20,712 nucleotides of DNA from Clostridiales bacterium. GTDB lineage: Bacteria > Bacillota > Clostridia > Oscillospirales > Oscillospiraceae. How positions within the stretch are numbered: the first letter of the stretch is position 1; each line of letters opens with the position of its first letter. This document shows positions 20,676 through 20,712 of the stretch, in pieces. The stretch is taken from NCBI GenBank assembly GCA_018374635.1, contig JAHAEW010000055.1, forward strand, positions 1 through 20,712, read 5' to 3'. The notes beneath the pieces are model-generated. The model searched no databases. It saw nothing but the letters and a program-made list of their open reading frames with translations, and had not been told where the DNA came from. The position numbers and the translations under genes were made by a program.

Positions 20676-20704
20676 CAGGATGGAAGCCGCTGGCTTCCAT
20701 CCTG
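20676..20704. repeat. Perfect 13-bp inverted repeat near the window end
   Basis: CAGGATGGAAGCC (20676-20688) and GGCTTCCATCCTG (20692-20704) surround GCT. There is no T run on either strand within the window, so it is not a typical terminator. Apart from this I see no gene in 20502-20712. Confidence 0.6.
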
Positions 20705-20712
20705 GGCGATGC

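Overview
The window looks like chromosome from a gut-type Clostridia bacterium, probably near the Oscillospirales. This is an inference from gene families rather than from a marker gene: an AhpF-like protein with its thioredoxin-fold domains at the C-terminus, a metal P-type ATPase preceded by two very small conserved proteins, a NimA-like flavin protein, an HSP90-family protein near a TPR protein, and clostridial spacing of GGAGG ribosome binding sites. Base composition is a mosaic. The HSP90, AhpCF and ATPase genes are GC-rich, while the sigma/anti-sigma pair (8194-9420) and the two small XRE genes (16480-17230) are AT-rich. With an IS110 scrap, truncated genes and dispersed repeats, this suggests several separate acquisitions. 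No tRNA, rRNA or CRISPR array was seen.

Layout. 1-2050: a TetR-type regulator and a two-gene membrane-protein operon, all on the minus strand, joined by two copies of one palindromic operator. 2059-8098: a plus-strand HSP90-family region. It holds a 5' fragment of the HSP90 gene, a lipoprotein gene, the intact HSP90-like gene, a minus-strand permuted NlpC/P60-like gene broken at a G7 run, a two-span membrane protein and a TPR-like protein. 8194-9416: an ECF sigma factor and its zinc-finger anti-sigma factor. 9421-11240: an IS110 transposase scrap, a small conserved protein, a NimA-like flavin protein and a 5'-truncated PepSY protein. 11410-14418: a methyltransferase and an ahpC-ahpF-like peroxide defence operon, whose promoters carry related palindromes. 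14480-17230: an sRNA-like repeat, a two-gene HTH operon, an unrecognised 273-residue protein and two XRE regulators. 17290-17913: no intact protein gene, but three successive minus-strand units, each made of a sigma-A-type promoter, about 65-100 nt, and a GC-rich terminator. 17918-20501: an operon of a 26-residue protein, a DUF6110-type protein and a P1B-type ATPase.

The most interesting point is the 17429-17850 region, read as a tandem set of small RNA genes. The left unit has a diverged homologue at 14480-14612. In both, a 5' hairpin exposes a pyrimidine-rich loop that is complementary to Shine-Dalgarno sequences, followed by an intrinsic terminator. The differences between the two copies fall mostly in one half of the loop, while the stem stays paired. 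This resembles SD-masking small RNAs known in other Firmicutes. I cannot name a family, and the function is inference.
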